From Pyxicephalus adspersus (lineage: Eukaryota; Chordata; Amphibia; Anura; Pyxicephalidae), in the NCBI RefSeq assembly GCF_032062135.1, contig NC_092859.1, forward strand, positions 90,471,443-90,535,442: a DNA stretch of 64,000 nt. Direction: 5' to 3'. The position numbers and the translations under genes are program-made. Numbering within the stretch: the stretch's first letter is position 1; each line of letters begins with the position of its first letter. Positions 36,566 to 48,038 of the stretch are shown here, one piece after another. The notes beneath the pieces are model-generated. The model worked only from the letters and a program-made list of their open reading frames with translations, made no database searches and was not told the origin of the DNA.

Positions 36566-37499
36566 AAATCAAGCCCAATGCATCTATGTGATTGCACAAT
36601 TTTTTTTTATTTTTTGTAATAAAAAACAGCAGTTTTACACCAATATAAGAATGGAAAAAAGCCCAGGCAAAACAATCAAATCAACCTGCCAAGTTTATTT
36701 CTAAGCTAAAGTTGGTATTTGCAGAGATTCATGAAGAATACATGTAGTCAATCTTTAATGATGGCAGTGCAGCACACCATGCATATACAGGCACCCTGAT
36801 ACCAGCTGGTCCCAGGCTGTCAGTTTTTATTCATTTTGACTGTAGAATAATAAGGTATCAAAATACATTATATTACATTTTGCTCAGACACTAAATAGTC
36901 AAAAAATGCAATGTAGCAGACACAAAGTTAACTGAAATTACAATGAAAAATAATTTTATTTACTATATTCATTAACAAATATGCCTCTAATTCATTTTTA
37001 TCAATTAACCCTAAGGGACTGTTATTGCCTGTACTAGAGAAGCATTTTGCGTCTTCTTGTGGCAAAGTTAACCTTTATTTCCTTCCATTATATAGTTCTG
37101 TAAACTCAGCCCTAATTGTTAAGTTGAAATAGTGGGTGTTTTCCCACCATTTATGCCTATTGGTATTGTAAGGCTAATAATGATTATTTTAAGATTTAAA
37201 GCCCTACTGTAGACAAAGCATATTGTTTTAGCTTTGAAAATAGCATGGATGGTTTACACACAGCAATAATAATAAACATCCGAGGTTCCTCTGTTCCTGG
37301 CCTGCTCACCCCAATGTTTGATAACCCCAGGTTTTCCCACAGCTGTGGGGACAGACCATTTTCGATCCTGGGACAAACAGACCCATCTTCACTCAAGTAG
37401 TATCCTCACAGATAACCGTTTACCCTCTTTATCCAATTTCCAGACATTATGCCTGGACCACACGCTTTCTTAGTGTCACTAATGTCTAATATCCTTTCC
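36566..37499. other. Non-coding stretch
   Basis: Poly-T run at 36599-36615; otherwise nothing recognised. A 66-codon minus-strand frame at 37196-37396 lies in slightly G+C-richer sequence without a motif. Confidence 0.45.
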
Positions 37500-38330
37500 T
37501 TACTTCCTTTTCAGATGCGATTGCTTTGTCTCACCCATGTTCACCTTTTGAAAATCTTCCAGTACAGCAGTCCCAGCCAACACATTTGCTCTCATATTTA
37601 TACATACTTCTTTTAGCTCAGGGCCAACCAGCTCTCCCTTTGCGTGTTTGACAATGAGTGCCAGAACTAGGTATTTAATTCTTCTCAGAGTGGCAGAAGT
37701 CCTTCATACTGTCCCATACACCTTCCATCCTTAAAATGCAAAGTGCGGAAGAAAAATGACAAAATTCTTGGAAATCTACAATACTTCTGCTGATATGTCT
37801 AAATCCAATACACCAGCTCTTGCACTCTTTTTTATGGTTTATGGTTTTTTATGGAATTAACTAGCCTGCAGCTAGGGCAGGGTGATCCCAAAACATTGGC
37901 ACTCACAGGTCCCTCCTTCCCTTCAGAAATGATATAAGGAATTGTATCAGATCTAATAAATGGACAAGTTGGATACCTTTCTACCTGGCTGGCTTGAACA
38001 TTTTTCAAGGAGTCGCCTCACTCTTAAGCATTTCTGGCTTAGCTGTTATGCTTTTGATTGAAATGAGGCAATGCTGGCATCTGGACATGGTGGTTACCTC
38101 TCTGCCTATTCACTTCTACCCGTTTCCTCCCTTTCCTTTCATTTTCCCCCTTTACATCTTTCTTAAATCCTTTTTGCTTCATCACTCCTTTCTCATTTGT
38201 TTATCTTTTTTTAGGTTGTGCACTACCCATTACGTATTCTTTCTCTCCATGTGCTGTATTGAGACCTAGATGATGCGGTCTCTAATATACTGATATTGCC
38301 TTGGGTTCTATAATGATATTTTTTTTTAAT
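37500..38330 (+). pseudogene. L1/Tx1-like LINE ORF2 C-terminal relic with 3' UTR
   Basis: On the plus strand at about 37880-38040 the translation reads IPKHWHSQVPPSLQK, a stop where Trp is expected, YKELYQI, two stops, then MDKLDTFLPGWLEHF. That order (a KHW block, a PPSLQxWYKEL block and an M-(D/E)-KL block) is the far C-terminus of L1/Tx1-clade ORF2 proteins. It is followed by a pyrimidine-rich tract (38090-38210) typical of the 3' UTR. The upstream portion to about 37500 is assigned only by continuity. Several in-frame stops show it is dead. The open frame at 37994-38269 is in a different frame and is not a gene. Confidence 0.5.
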
Positions 38331-38643
38331 TTGCATTAGATGTTAAGGCATGCTTTTTGTGGATATGATTACATGTTGTATGCCCATGTTTAAATAACTG
38401 GTACAATACAGGTAATTATTGTGTTTCACTGCATTTAATAGTTTAATTACTTTGTACATTTAGACAATACTAGGAGTAAATTCATGTTATTTTGTTTTGT
38501 TAGTAAGTGCTTCTTTCTGTACCTCTGTTCTTTAAAAAAAGTTTAAGAAAAGATTTAAAAAAAACTAAGATTTTTTAGAATTTCTCCCACTGTAAAAACT
38601 GTGGAACATTCTAAGACACTAACAGAATTGTCTTTTTATGGGA

Positions 38644-39221
38644 TACTGTGTATTTTTACATAAAAATAAGTGAAAAAAATTACGCAAAAATAAGACAGGG
38701 CCTATATTAATTTTACCTCCGAAAATCACATTGGGGGTTATTTTCAAGGGATGTTTTATTTTTCTCATGTACAAATATCTATACTTATTCATGTACAAAA
38801 ATCTACAGAACATGCCCACATATGTGAACACACATATCGTAATGTGGGAGCATTATATTATGTGGGGAATGCCTTCTTTCTATGTGTGCCCCCACATATA
38901 TAGTAGCCCCACACAATACAAAGCACCATTTGCCCCCCTAGCATTTTCAATATTTCCCCAAAAATCATTGGCATCAGTGGGGTCAGCATTTGGTAAAAAA
39001 AAAAGTACTCACCACTACTGATACCGTACTCTGATCCTGCGGTGTGTGTCCCTTGGTAACCCTCCACCGCTGGGTGACCCACGTGACCGCACTCTCCCAA
39101 GTCTGCTGCAACGGCTGCTCTGTTGCACAAAGAAGCTGCCGATAGGGCTTATTTTTTCCCCTTGCTTGATTAGCATGCTAGGGTTTTTTCGGGGTAGGTC
39201 TAATTTTCGGGGAACACAGTA
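38644..39221 (+). mobile_element. TA-flanked MITE, CTGTGT...ACACAG ends
   Basis: The element, 38646-39219 (574 bp), starts CTGTGTATTTTTACATAAAA and ends with TCTAATTTTCGGGGAACACAG. The left arm has drifted more than the right. TA dinucleotides flank it. Subterminal words (CAAAAATAAGACAGGGCC on the left, GGGCTTATTTTTTCCCC on the right) are of the kind seen in vertebrate TTCCCCGAAAATAAGAC-type MITEs. The centre is G+C-rich. No coding content. Confidence 0.65.
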
Positions 39222-39580
39222 TATATTTGCTTAGTAAGTTGGGCATTCAAAATTCACTTTTAGAACACAAAGCAGTATGGCTAAGTGGCCTTAAGCACTT
39301 TTACCAAAACCACTTGCAAAAGACGGTAAACATTGGACTGAATGCATTCTTTTTTCAGCCTTTATTATGCGGGCAATTAGTAGCAGCACCACTGCTGCAC
39401 ATTTTGCAGACACTACATGCTGCATTCATAGGTGGTTTGCTGCCCCAGCCACCTCTATAGAGATTAATTTGATTTGCGGTTTTTTCAAAATGTTGCAATG
39501 CGAAACAAAAGGGAAAAGCTAGAGGTGACAGCCTTTTACCACTCCCAGACAAAGGTAAACATGGAACATGTCCTTAAGGG
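39222..39580. other. Non-coding stretch
   Basis: No recognisable feature. Confidence 0.45.
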
Positions 39581-39812
39581 TTGATTTAGTAGAGGATTAA
39601 AGCATTTTCACTTTGTAAAATCAATTGTCACCTAACTTATAGTGAATAAGGTTAAACTGGGTTGACTTCAATCAACCAATTAATCAAGCACACTGGTTTT
39701 TAACTTTCACTTGTATATGATTAGACTTTCACACAGTTTCACCTAATTTACTAAGCGAAGTAAGCAATTACTTAGTGGAATATACATTAGCTGCTCCTAC
39801 CTTAGTAAACCT
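39581..39812 (+). mobile_element. Frog-type MITE, TTGATTTA...TAAACC ends
   Basis: It begins TTGATTTAGTAGAGG and ends CCTACCTTAGTAAACC, which are imperfect inverted ends. Internal words TTTCACCTAATTTACTAAGC and GGGTTGACTTCAATCAACCA match what I recall of a very common ranid-type repeat. The copy is diverged. Confidence 0.55.
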
Positions 39813-42376
39813 ATTCCACAGAGTAGCTAGTCAGTTCCAGTTGTTGCTAAGCCGGCAGACTCAGGTTTGTGAGAATTTATTAAACATGACTGATTACAAC
39901 ATTATGTATTATTTTTGTGTGTTTGTACAAAAGAGTATCAGCAGGTGTTTGACACAGAACAAAACAGCTGTACTCACAAATCCTAGTTCTGGTTTGACCC
40001 AAGGAAATTTCCAAACGTCAGCACACAGTAGGTTTTGTGTCCCCATTAGGGAGATTAACTCTCACTTTTTGCCTTGATCGCCTCTGTCACTGGACTGCAA
40101 GGTAAATCCAGAATTCAGAGTTGCCATCATAATAGGGAAAGAAGGAAAATCTTCCAATAAGTGACAACTATCTAGGAGGGCATTTCCTTACATGTGTACT
40201 AGCTGTTATTGAAGCGAATGAAAAATGAACACGTAACAAATTGAAAAAAATGCATTTGTACATTCACATATGTCAACTTTTTATCTTTTTAGTGCATTGA
40301 AGTATATTTGCCTAACTCCAGTTTACTCTTACTCAGATTGATCCATCTAAGTTTGCACAATTATATAAGTACTTTCATTGAATGAATCACAATGCAATTT
40401 GTTTTTTAATATACTACTTATGGTTTTTATTATATTTATAATTAGGAAACATGATTGCTTTAAGAATTTGTCTGATTAAATTTTGGTTTAGTTGGAAAGT
40501 ATTGGGAAAATTCCACAAAAAAAGTTTCTGGCTGGTAGATATATGGTAAAGGAGACATTTGTAGCCATATAAAAGAGGGTGTTATAGGTTTTGTTATATT
40601 TCCCATTCATTTTAGGACTGTGAGTTGGTAGATGGTGAGCAAGGAGTGACTTGAGGAAGCGTTTAAAGATTAACATGATGTAAAGGCTTTCCAGGATCAA
40701 TATTTATGAATCAGAAGTATTTGCTAGAAGATCAAGAGTTCAAGTAAAAATGGTTTATTGAGTTGGAGCTCTGTGTGGGCATTTCCATTTCCTTCACCCC
40801 TAGTGTTCTGAATAGTTGGTAACATGTACTTAAGATAATCTATACAAAGTATACATAGAAGGAAAAGTGGCTTTTAGTTTGAAATTGGGTACAGTGCTGG
40901 TTGGGGCTGGTCTTTCCATGCTTGTCTCTTGCTGGCTGAGAGCTGCCACAATAATACATCTACTAATCTTTTTAACTAACCTTTTTTTTTCTTTTCTTGC
41001 TTTCCAAAAAGGATCCAGTATGAAGAGAAGACCCAGTACAGGAAGATATAGGAATTTAATAACCTAAATTTGATAGTTGTACAATGATAGATTATCATGA
41101 TCATTCCTTTTGGGTGACAATAACCTAGAGTGTTAACTTTCTAGCTTTTGTCCTTCAACGCACTTTGCTATATAAAAAAATTACATTAGCCAGCTGCTAA
41201 AATGGATTGAAATATTTTTACCACTATTGAGATCCCAGCATCAGCATATTTGCCACATTTTCCAACAGCTGCTAGAAGTAGTTACTGTACATTAAACATT
41301 TCCTAAATGTTACATTTGCAAATTGCACATTTGTTGTATTTATATGTGTAGAAAATGTCAGCGACATAAACAGCTGTTTACAAATTTGCAACCAATATAA
41401 TCAGATATAGATCAGTAATATATATTTTATAAATCAGAAAAATTAATTACACCATAGTGAGGAGATTTCCTTTTTTTTTCTAAATGAATAAAAAACATTC
41501 TGCCCTGTTTTCTGCCTTATATTTGTTTCTCTTTTCCAAAAATGTTCAGCACTTTCCTATCATGCTGGTGTATTTGTTTTTACTTGTAAAAATGAAAAAC
41601 AACTTGCTTACGCAGTTAAACAGATGTTAAGACAGCAAGAGACTATCAATGTGTGGTATGGGATCATAAGAAGCCTTGAAAGTTGCAACATTTGTTTTAC
41701 AGCTGTCTTTTAGTGAACAGTGATTTAAAGGGAATCACAAATATCCACTATTATTTATATTATAATCTGGACTAAGAAATAGCGATTATTAAGAAATATT
41801 GCATGCTCATAAATTATATTCATACTTTGAGCCAACAGTTAAGCTTAAATTCAATTTCTTTCACTTTTTTCTTTATCTTCTTGGTACACTCTTATCTCAC
41901 GGTTGGGCATTCTTCCCTGTGCCAGACAAAACTCTGGCACAGAAAAAGCTTTATGAAGATGTAGATAATTGTGCATAGGTGTTAAATAGTTGCAGTACCT
42001 GAAAACTGCAATTTTGACAGGTGATCAAAGTAAAAAAAAAATAGACTGGAGGAGAGTAGTAAAACTTTTGCGAGATTGCACATATCTGGTCAAATCACTA
42101 GTATGTGTTGAGTCTTTTATATTAGCATCTGTTGCATATTTTATTAATAATCAGTAAACCACAATTATTTCAGTAATTGTGATCAAAAAAGTGATCAGCA
42201 ATTAGTTTTAAAAAATTCAGTACAAGCCAAATAAATGATTATTCTGCTGCAGTTCATTATGTGACCACTTTCTACTGGGTTATTGACCAACAACTACTCT
42301 GCCCTATATTTGTGTCTTGCTTTTTTACTTTATTTTATTATTACCACCAAATATTTATACTTAATATTACCAACAT
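39813..42376. other. Non-coding stretch
   Basis: No gene, RNA or bounded element recognised. Confidence 0.5.
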
Positions 42377-42378
42377 AA

Positions 42379-42409
<31 letters not shown>

Positions 42410-42479
42410 ATTTTTATTATTAATAAACAGGATTTATATAGGGCCAACATATTACGCAGCGCTGTACATTAAATAGGGA
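42377..42479 (+). mobile_element. TTTATATAGCGCC retroelement tail, copy 2
   Basis: A (TTA)n tract of about 30 bp, then AATAAACAGGATTTATATAG, GGCCAACATATTACGCAGCG and CTGTACATTAAATAGGG. Same module as 27314-27389, on the opposite strand. Confidence 0.65.
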
Positions 42480-43844
42480 TATCCTTTACCAATATAGAGA
42501 AAGTTAGGTGAAGAGGTAAAAATAGTACTCAGTATCTTGTGAATAAATTCAAAACAAGTAACTATTGATGTATATGAATTTGGAGGATACCAATGTAACA
42601 TTAAACCTGTAATATACATTAAGTAAAGGATAAGAATAACCCTGCACTAAACTTCCTATAAGATTTAAAAGACACAATCATGTGAATCAGTTTGCCAACA
42701 AACACATCCTAATGTGTTACAATCTTTTTATCCGATCCAGGCAGCATTGAAAGTATTACATGACACTCATGACTAATCTTGCATAAAATATTGATATACC
42801 ATATATTGAATACCTGAGGGAAATTATTAGTATGTGCTGTTTTTGTTTCTGCACTACTACACTACTAAAGAATGTGGTAAAGTTGTTCTTTTGGGCTATA
42901 AGTACGTATGCATCTATGTGTAAACAAAATTCCTTTCCCTTATTACTTACAAAAAAACCTGACATGCTGGGAAGATGAATGAGAGTTTAAAAAGTATTAG
43001 TAATGATTTATATTGTTTGAATGATAAATAATTACATAGGTTTAATGTAAAATTATAGGACTTATAGGACTACATTTTAATGTCAAACTCAGCTTGTTGA
43101 ATTAAAGAGAACTACAGATTTTATGATATATTTATTCTGCTATATTCCTGATACTTATTTTCTTTCTAAGTAGTTATAAACAAAAATATTTTCAGCATTA
43201 CTGATTTTCTATCAAACATTCCTTAAATTTAGGCAATAATTGACATTGTAATAATATTATAAAAGTTGAAACGTCATGAAATGCAAAAATGTTAGCGTTA
43301 GCAACAAAAATGTTGCAAAGAGATTTGCAATTTTCTTCTATTCTAACATGTTTTGACTCACCAACTATGGATAGATATATATTACTTTTTTGTAATATCA
43401 CTGTATTGTCACTGGTTTTAAGCCAATGCAACATTTATGTAATTAACAAAACTTAGATAATTATACCAATACAATCAGCAAAATGTTTAATTTGCAAAAT
43501 TATAACACATGTAATGTTTTTATGTGCAGCAGAACCTACATATGCACCAAAGTTTTTTGACATTTTTTGACATTGCTAAAAACGGTCACAAAAAGACACA
43601 ACAGTCCAGAGTTTGAAAAGCTCCTAAGCAGGCAGTTTATAAATTCAAACTGCTGACAATTTCCCTACAATGTGCCCAGCATTGAAAAACATTACCAGTG
43701 CCCAAAAACTGTATCTTAAAAAAAGATTACCTAAACTCAGGAATTTCACTTTACATAATAGGGGGAGACAAACCTTTTATGTAGAGTAAAATCTATGTTG
43801 TTTTTTTTTTTTTAAATGCAACACCCTTTTTGTAAAAAAAAAGG
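42480..43844. other. AT-rich non-coding stretch
   Basis: No recognisable feature except a poly-T run just before 43815. Confidence 0.5.
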
Positions 43845-44190
43845 GTGCAGCACCGCCCCCTAATAGTGATCGAGAATGAATGGGAGCGCACAGCCTCCCG
43901 GGATACCTACGTCAGGCATCCCGGGGGGCTTTTGGGTCCTCCTTCTGCGCATGCCCGAGCATTTTGGACATGCACAAAAGGGGGCCTCTTCCTGCAAAAA
44001 AAATTGTCTATTTCATAAATACACAGTGAGATCGGCAGGTTTTTTTCCATCTTACGTCAGCCAATCTTGCGCCTGGGTCGGGTGACGCAGGATGAAGAAC
44101 CCGGAAGAAGAGAAGAAGATGGTGGCGCCCGGAGCCAACCCAATGCAGGGACACCCCTGGATGGATCAGACTGCCCTGTGGGATTCAAGG
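43845..44190 (+). repeat. GC-rich, CpG-rich interspersed repeat island
   Basis: Sharply bounded by poly-T/poly-A runs and much richer in G+C and CpG than its flanks. It contains a 13-bp hairpin (43892-43904 with 43918-43930, one mismatch) and, at the right edge, a perfect splice-donor word AAGGTAAGTG followed by poly-T. The same GGTAAGTG-then-poly-T junction recurs in other frog-type repeats in the window (for example 31962 and, on the minus strand, 47384). It is probably a repeat and not a CpG-island promoter, but the latter is not excluded. Confidence 0.5.
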
Positions 44191-44889
44191 TAAGTGTATT
44201 TTTTTTTTGCCTGTTTTTAATATTGAGGTTTATTGAGTTACTGTTGACTTTATATCAACTCGAACCAGTCTGGCCATTGTTCTCTGGCATCAAAAAGGCC
44301 CAGAGAACTGCCACTCACTACATATTTTCAGACCATTCTTTGTAAAACCTAGAGATGGTTATGCATGTAATTTCCAGCAGATTAGCAGTGTGTAAAACAC
44401 CTAGTGCAACCCACCCGGCAGCAACACGTATTTGGTTGAATGATCACTGCTTCATGAATGAACCTACTTCAGTGATCATTCAGTAAAAGGTAAATAATTA
44501 CAAAGCTTCACTTACATCAGTTGACAGAAGCTGCTGCAGTTAAAGAGATAAGATTTTTTTTTTAAAGTGTGTTCCTTTTAAACTAGTTCTTGACTCCTAT
44601 TAATATTATTAATATTAATAATAATATTAATTTTACTAATAATACTGATTTATACTGTATATCAACATGTTCCATGAAACTGTGCTATAGACAATATACA
44701 GTACAGAAAGACAAAATAAACAACAATAAAGGAGCTGAACAGTTGACCTTGTATATTGGTAGATGTTTGGATGTAGTGGTACAGGAGAAAGATGAACAAA
44801 CTAAAACAATGTAAAAGTGTGTCAGAAATCTATGTAAAAAATAACAGGCTGGTATCTAGAATGGATTACCTAGGTCAGACTATAGACTT
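44191..44889. other. Non-coding stretch
   Basis: A TTAAAGTGTGTTCC word at 44562 resembles a TTAA-MITE end, and there is an AT-only tract at 44598-44640. No gene. Confidence 0.45.
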
Positions 44890-45480
44890 GTCTAGCTTTT
44901 ATGTTGGTTTCTAACAAAAAGTGCAGTTATGTAAGAGAGATTGTAGGGGGCCTTGAAAGTGATAGTGGGAATTCTGAATTACACATTTAGTGTGTCTTTA
45001 CACATATTAGCTGCATTAACAAGCATTTTTGCTGCATCATGACTATGATTTGTGAGCACAACATGTTTTTTTAGGTGAGATGTTTTTTTAGGTGAAGAGG
45101 ACAGGAAGTGATTACTGTGTCTATGTGAAATTTCAATTAGAATGCCAAGTCAAATGTGAGGCTTAAACAGCATGCCTGAGGGACAGCGGTCATTGGTATT
45201 TTATCAACATTTTGTTAAGTCAGGCAGAGGAGTTAAAGTATGCAGTGTGATAACAAGTTTTGTTTTGTCCTTATTAGGTTTAAGAAGAGAGGACATTAAA
45301 AAGGAGATAACATTAGAATAGGTAGGAAATGATTGTAGGAGGTAAATTTGGGTGCCATAAACATAAAGGTGATACTGGAAGTCAAATGAGCTAATAAGCA
45401 AACCATGATCATAAGAATAGATAGACAGGAGAAGGAGTTCAAGGATAGAAGCTTGTAGTACACTAGCAGGAGACTTCACA
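44890..45480 (-). pseudogene. L2/CR1-like reverse transcriptase relic
   Basis: Minus-strand translation from 45479 reads VLQASILELLLLSIYSYDHG, then FDFQYHLYVYGTQIYL, matching the RT block where an intact L2/CR1/jockey-clade LINE has QGSxLGPLLFSIY and YHLYADDTQIYL. The catalytic Tyr-x-Asp-Asp has decayed to YVYG, so it is inactive. Downstream (lower coordinates) shifted frames still show LTFDLAF and KFHIDTV, and TFKAPYNLSYITALF near 44950, in the order expected of the C-terminal RT/thumb region. The upstream finger domain and endonuclease are missing. Confidence 0.6.
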
Positions 45481-46098
45481 CGAAAGATGGGTCCCCAACT
45501 GCACTAATAAACAGAACCCCCTCGAGGACCTCAACTGCCCAACACTACCCCATTATCCATTAAGAAACTTCCCCGCGCAAAAAGGAGCGAAAGGGTGGGT
45601 AGCTTTTTCTTCCTAGCCTTTTTACCTTACCTTCACTTACACTTACCTTCCTTAACCCCTCCCTCACCTCCACCCCCTTACCAATCCCCAAAGTGACCTC
45701 CTAATCACCCCAAACACCTTTTTAACCCTATCCTGTCCGCTCCATGTCTGCCCAGTCATGCAGCCCTTCCACTAAGCTCCCTTGCTTCACACACTCCAGA
45801 CCTATCTAGACTCTGGATGACCGAAAAGCAGAGGATCTGTGAAGAGGATGGCCAACTGTAACATAAGCTGAGAAGTGGTAAAGTAAAATAGATATAGTAT
45901 AGAAAGTAGCCATTAAAATTTAGGATTTTGTACGTCATTGGAAATATTAGATGGATTGTACACTTAAGTGAAGAGAAGGGAAGGACAGAAATAAATTGTA
46001 AATTAGGAATTGCATAAGGATCAGAAAAAAAAATGATAAAATGTATGAAAGTTGGGGAATGAAGTAAGATAGTAAATGACTTATGGGTAGCCATCATT
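45481..46098. other. Pyrimidine-rich plus strand, no gene assigned
   Basis: 45530-45790 is strongly C+T-rich (repeated CCTTACC and CACCCC words). A 113-codon minus-strand frame spans 45756-46097 without a recognisable motif. It may belong to the LINE debris on the same strand, but this is not demonstrable. Confidence 0.35.
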
Positions 46099-46252
46099 TT
46101 ATTATTATTATTATTTTAATAAACAGGATTTATATGGTGCCAACATATTACGCAGCGCTGTACATTAAATAGGGCTTGCAAATGACAGACTAATACAGAC
46201 AGTGACACAGGAGGAGGAGAGGTCGCTGCCCCAAAGAGCCTACAATATAGGA
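46099..46252 (+). mobile_element. TTTATATAGCGCC retroelement tail, copy 3 (longest)
   Basis: (ATT)n, then the shared module, then a further 80 bp (TGCAAATGACAGACTAATAC, CAGACAGTGACACAGGAGG, GCCCCAAAGAGCCTACAAT) absent from the other copies. This shows the shared module is the edge of a larger dispersed element. Confidence 0.65.
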
Positions 46253-47350
46253 TTTTAGAGACATTTTAAATGAAACAAATGAAAGAATTAAAACTATTTA
46301 AAACCTAAACTTAACAAAAACTACTAAAACTAACACTTATCCAAATAAAAGAGAAGAAAACATTTTTTTTGTCCAGAGCTTACATATACGTATGACCCGT
46401 ACAAAAGGGGGTAGACAGGTGCTAGAACTGGGATGGGTAAGATTAAATACTAGCAAATCATGTACTAGTCACAACAAATATAAATTGTTTAGAGGTCCAC
46501 ATTGCACAACACCTTTTTTTGTCTATTTATTCTACCATAGGATAAAAGTAAAAAAAAATTACATTTAGAGGTCATTTTGGGAATGTATAATTTAGGAGTG
46601 TTTATTACATTAGAACACTTACATCACACATATTGTGTAGTAAAGTAGTTCTGGCAATTGTTTTAAAAATGCACATATTTATTTAACAGCAGGACTATGA
46701 CACTTTGAAGTTGTTTTCTTATGTCATAATAGTGACCTTAAGGGCAAAACTACAGCAGTTTTCTAACAGAGTATGTCAAAGGTGGAAGTATGTAAGGCGT
46801 GTTGTTATGTTCTTCCTATAAGAACATAACAGTTCAAATTGAATTATTGTATGTGGGCTAACTTATAAACAACTGCAGAAGGGATGTTATTTGAGGTTTT
46901 GCAATAACTTATTCCAGGCAGAAAGTATGTTGAACTTTGGTAACTTTCACTAATTATAGTACACTGATGCATATGTCAAATCACTCTTTAAATGCACTTT
47001 TGTTCTACAGTTGATTGCTTGATGACTGCGCTTAGCAATGGGTAAAAGGCAAACCATGCTTAGAAAAAAATAAGTGGTCATATGGTTGACAGACCTCAAA
47101 AATTGCAGAACACATACTGCAGTTTATAAACAAAACAAAAAAAATATATAAAATAAATAAAAAATAAAATAAAATAAGAAAGATTATTATTTTCCAACTA
47201 CAAATTAAAATTATTTTAAGAGCAAACAATTCAAGCAAATTTGTACTTTTGATTTAGTAGTTAATAGACTGAAATATATAAATCTGATAGATGAGATATG
47301 TATGGTGATTTTACTCTGTCTGTCTCTGTATATTTTTTTTTTAAATGTGT
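46253..47350. other. Non-coding stretch
   Basis: A-rich stretch at 47139-47176; otherwise no recognisable feature. Confidence 0.5.
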
Positions 47351-47702
47351 TTAAAGCAAAACTATCATTCAAAAAAAATAACACTTACCTTTATAGATGG
47401 AAAGCTGTTGATCCTTGTCCATTTGGTCCTGTGCCATCCCATCTTCCCTATTCATCCCAGGCTACACCCCGGCCGCACCATCTTCTTCACATCGGATGAC
47501 GCACTTCTGGAAAATGTAAAAAAAAAGTAGATCTTACATGAGATTGCCTGTCTTTACCACTGCAATGAGAACAACAGAAGTAAAGTGATCTCCTATTCAA
47601 TTTTATAAAAAAAAAATTAGGAAAAAACATGGTTTTACTTTATATAAAACGGTTATCCACCCACAAAAAAATGTGCTTCAGGATAGCAAGTATGACATTT
47701 AA
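47351..47702 (-). mobile_element. TTAA-bounded MITE, copy B
   Basis: Bounded by TTAA at 47351-47354 and 47699-47702. Read on the minus strand it has GGGTGGATAACC, a poly-T run, GTGGTAAAGAC, then GGTAAGTGTTATTTTTTTT and AATGATAGTTTTGCTTTAA, in the same order as copy A (11989-12480), but with a different and shorter middle. No transposase. Confidence 0.55.
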
Positions 47703-47949
47703 TACACTCTAAATCAGCAAACAGTGAGATGTATATTGTTTACTTAATTGATTTTCGAGCCATTAATTGGCACTGTCCTTTGAGCAGTGAGGTGATTTCA
47801 CAGTAAAAGAGTTGGAAACCTGGGATGAACGTTACTCACATAGACTGGAATTCTGGCTTGCTTCTCCCTCCTATAGGCATAGAGATGCAAAAAACAGCTA
47901 ACTATATAAGCCAACAGGTGTTAAACTAATACACTAATACACAAGGACA

Positions 47950-47950
<1 letters not shown>

Positions 47951-48038
<88 letters not shown>
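47951..48038 (+). repeat. (TAGA)22 microsatellite
   Basis: An 88-bp uninterrupted tetranucleotide run. It abuts the 3' side of the minus-strand LINE relic at 48039-48806, so it may have grown from that element's tail. It creates the repetitive SIYL tail of an overlapping minus-strand frame. Confidence 0.95.

Noticed and set aside
47951..48038. CRISPR-like or regulatory array
   Set aside because: It is a simple tetranucleotide repeat with no spacers.
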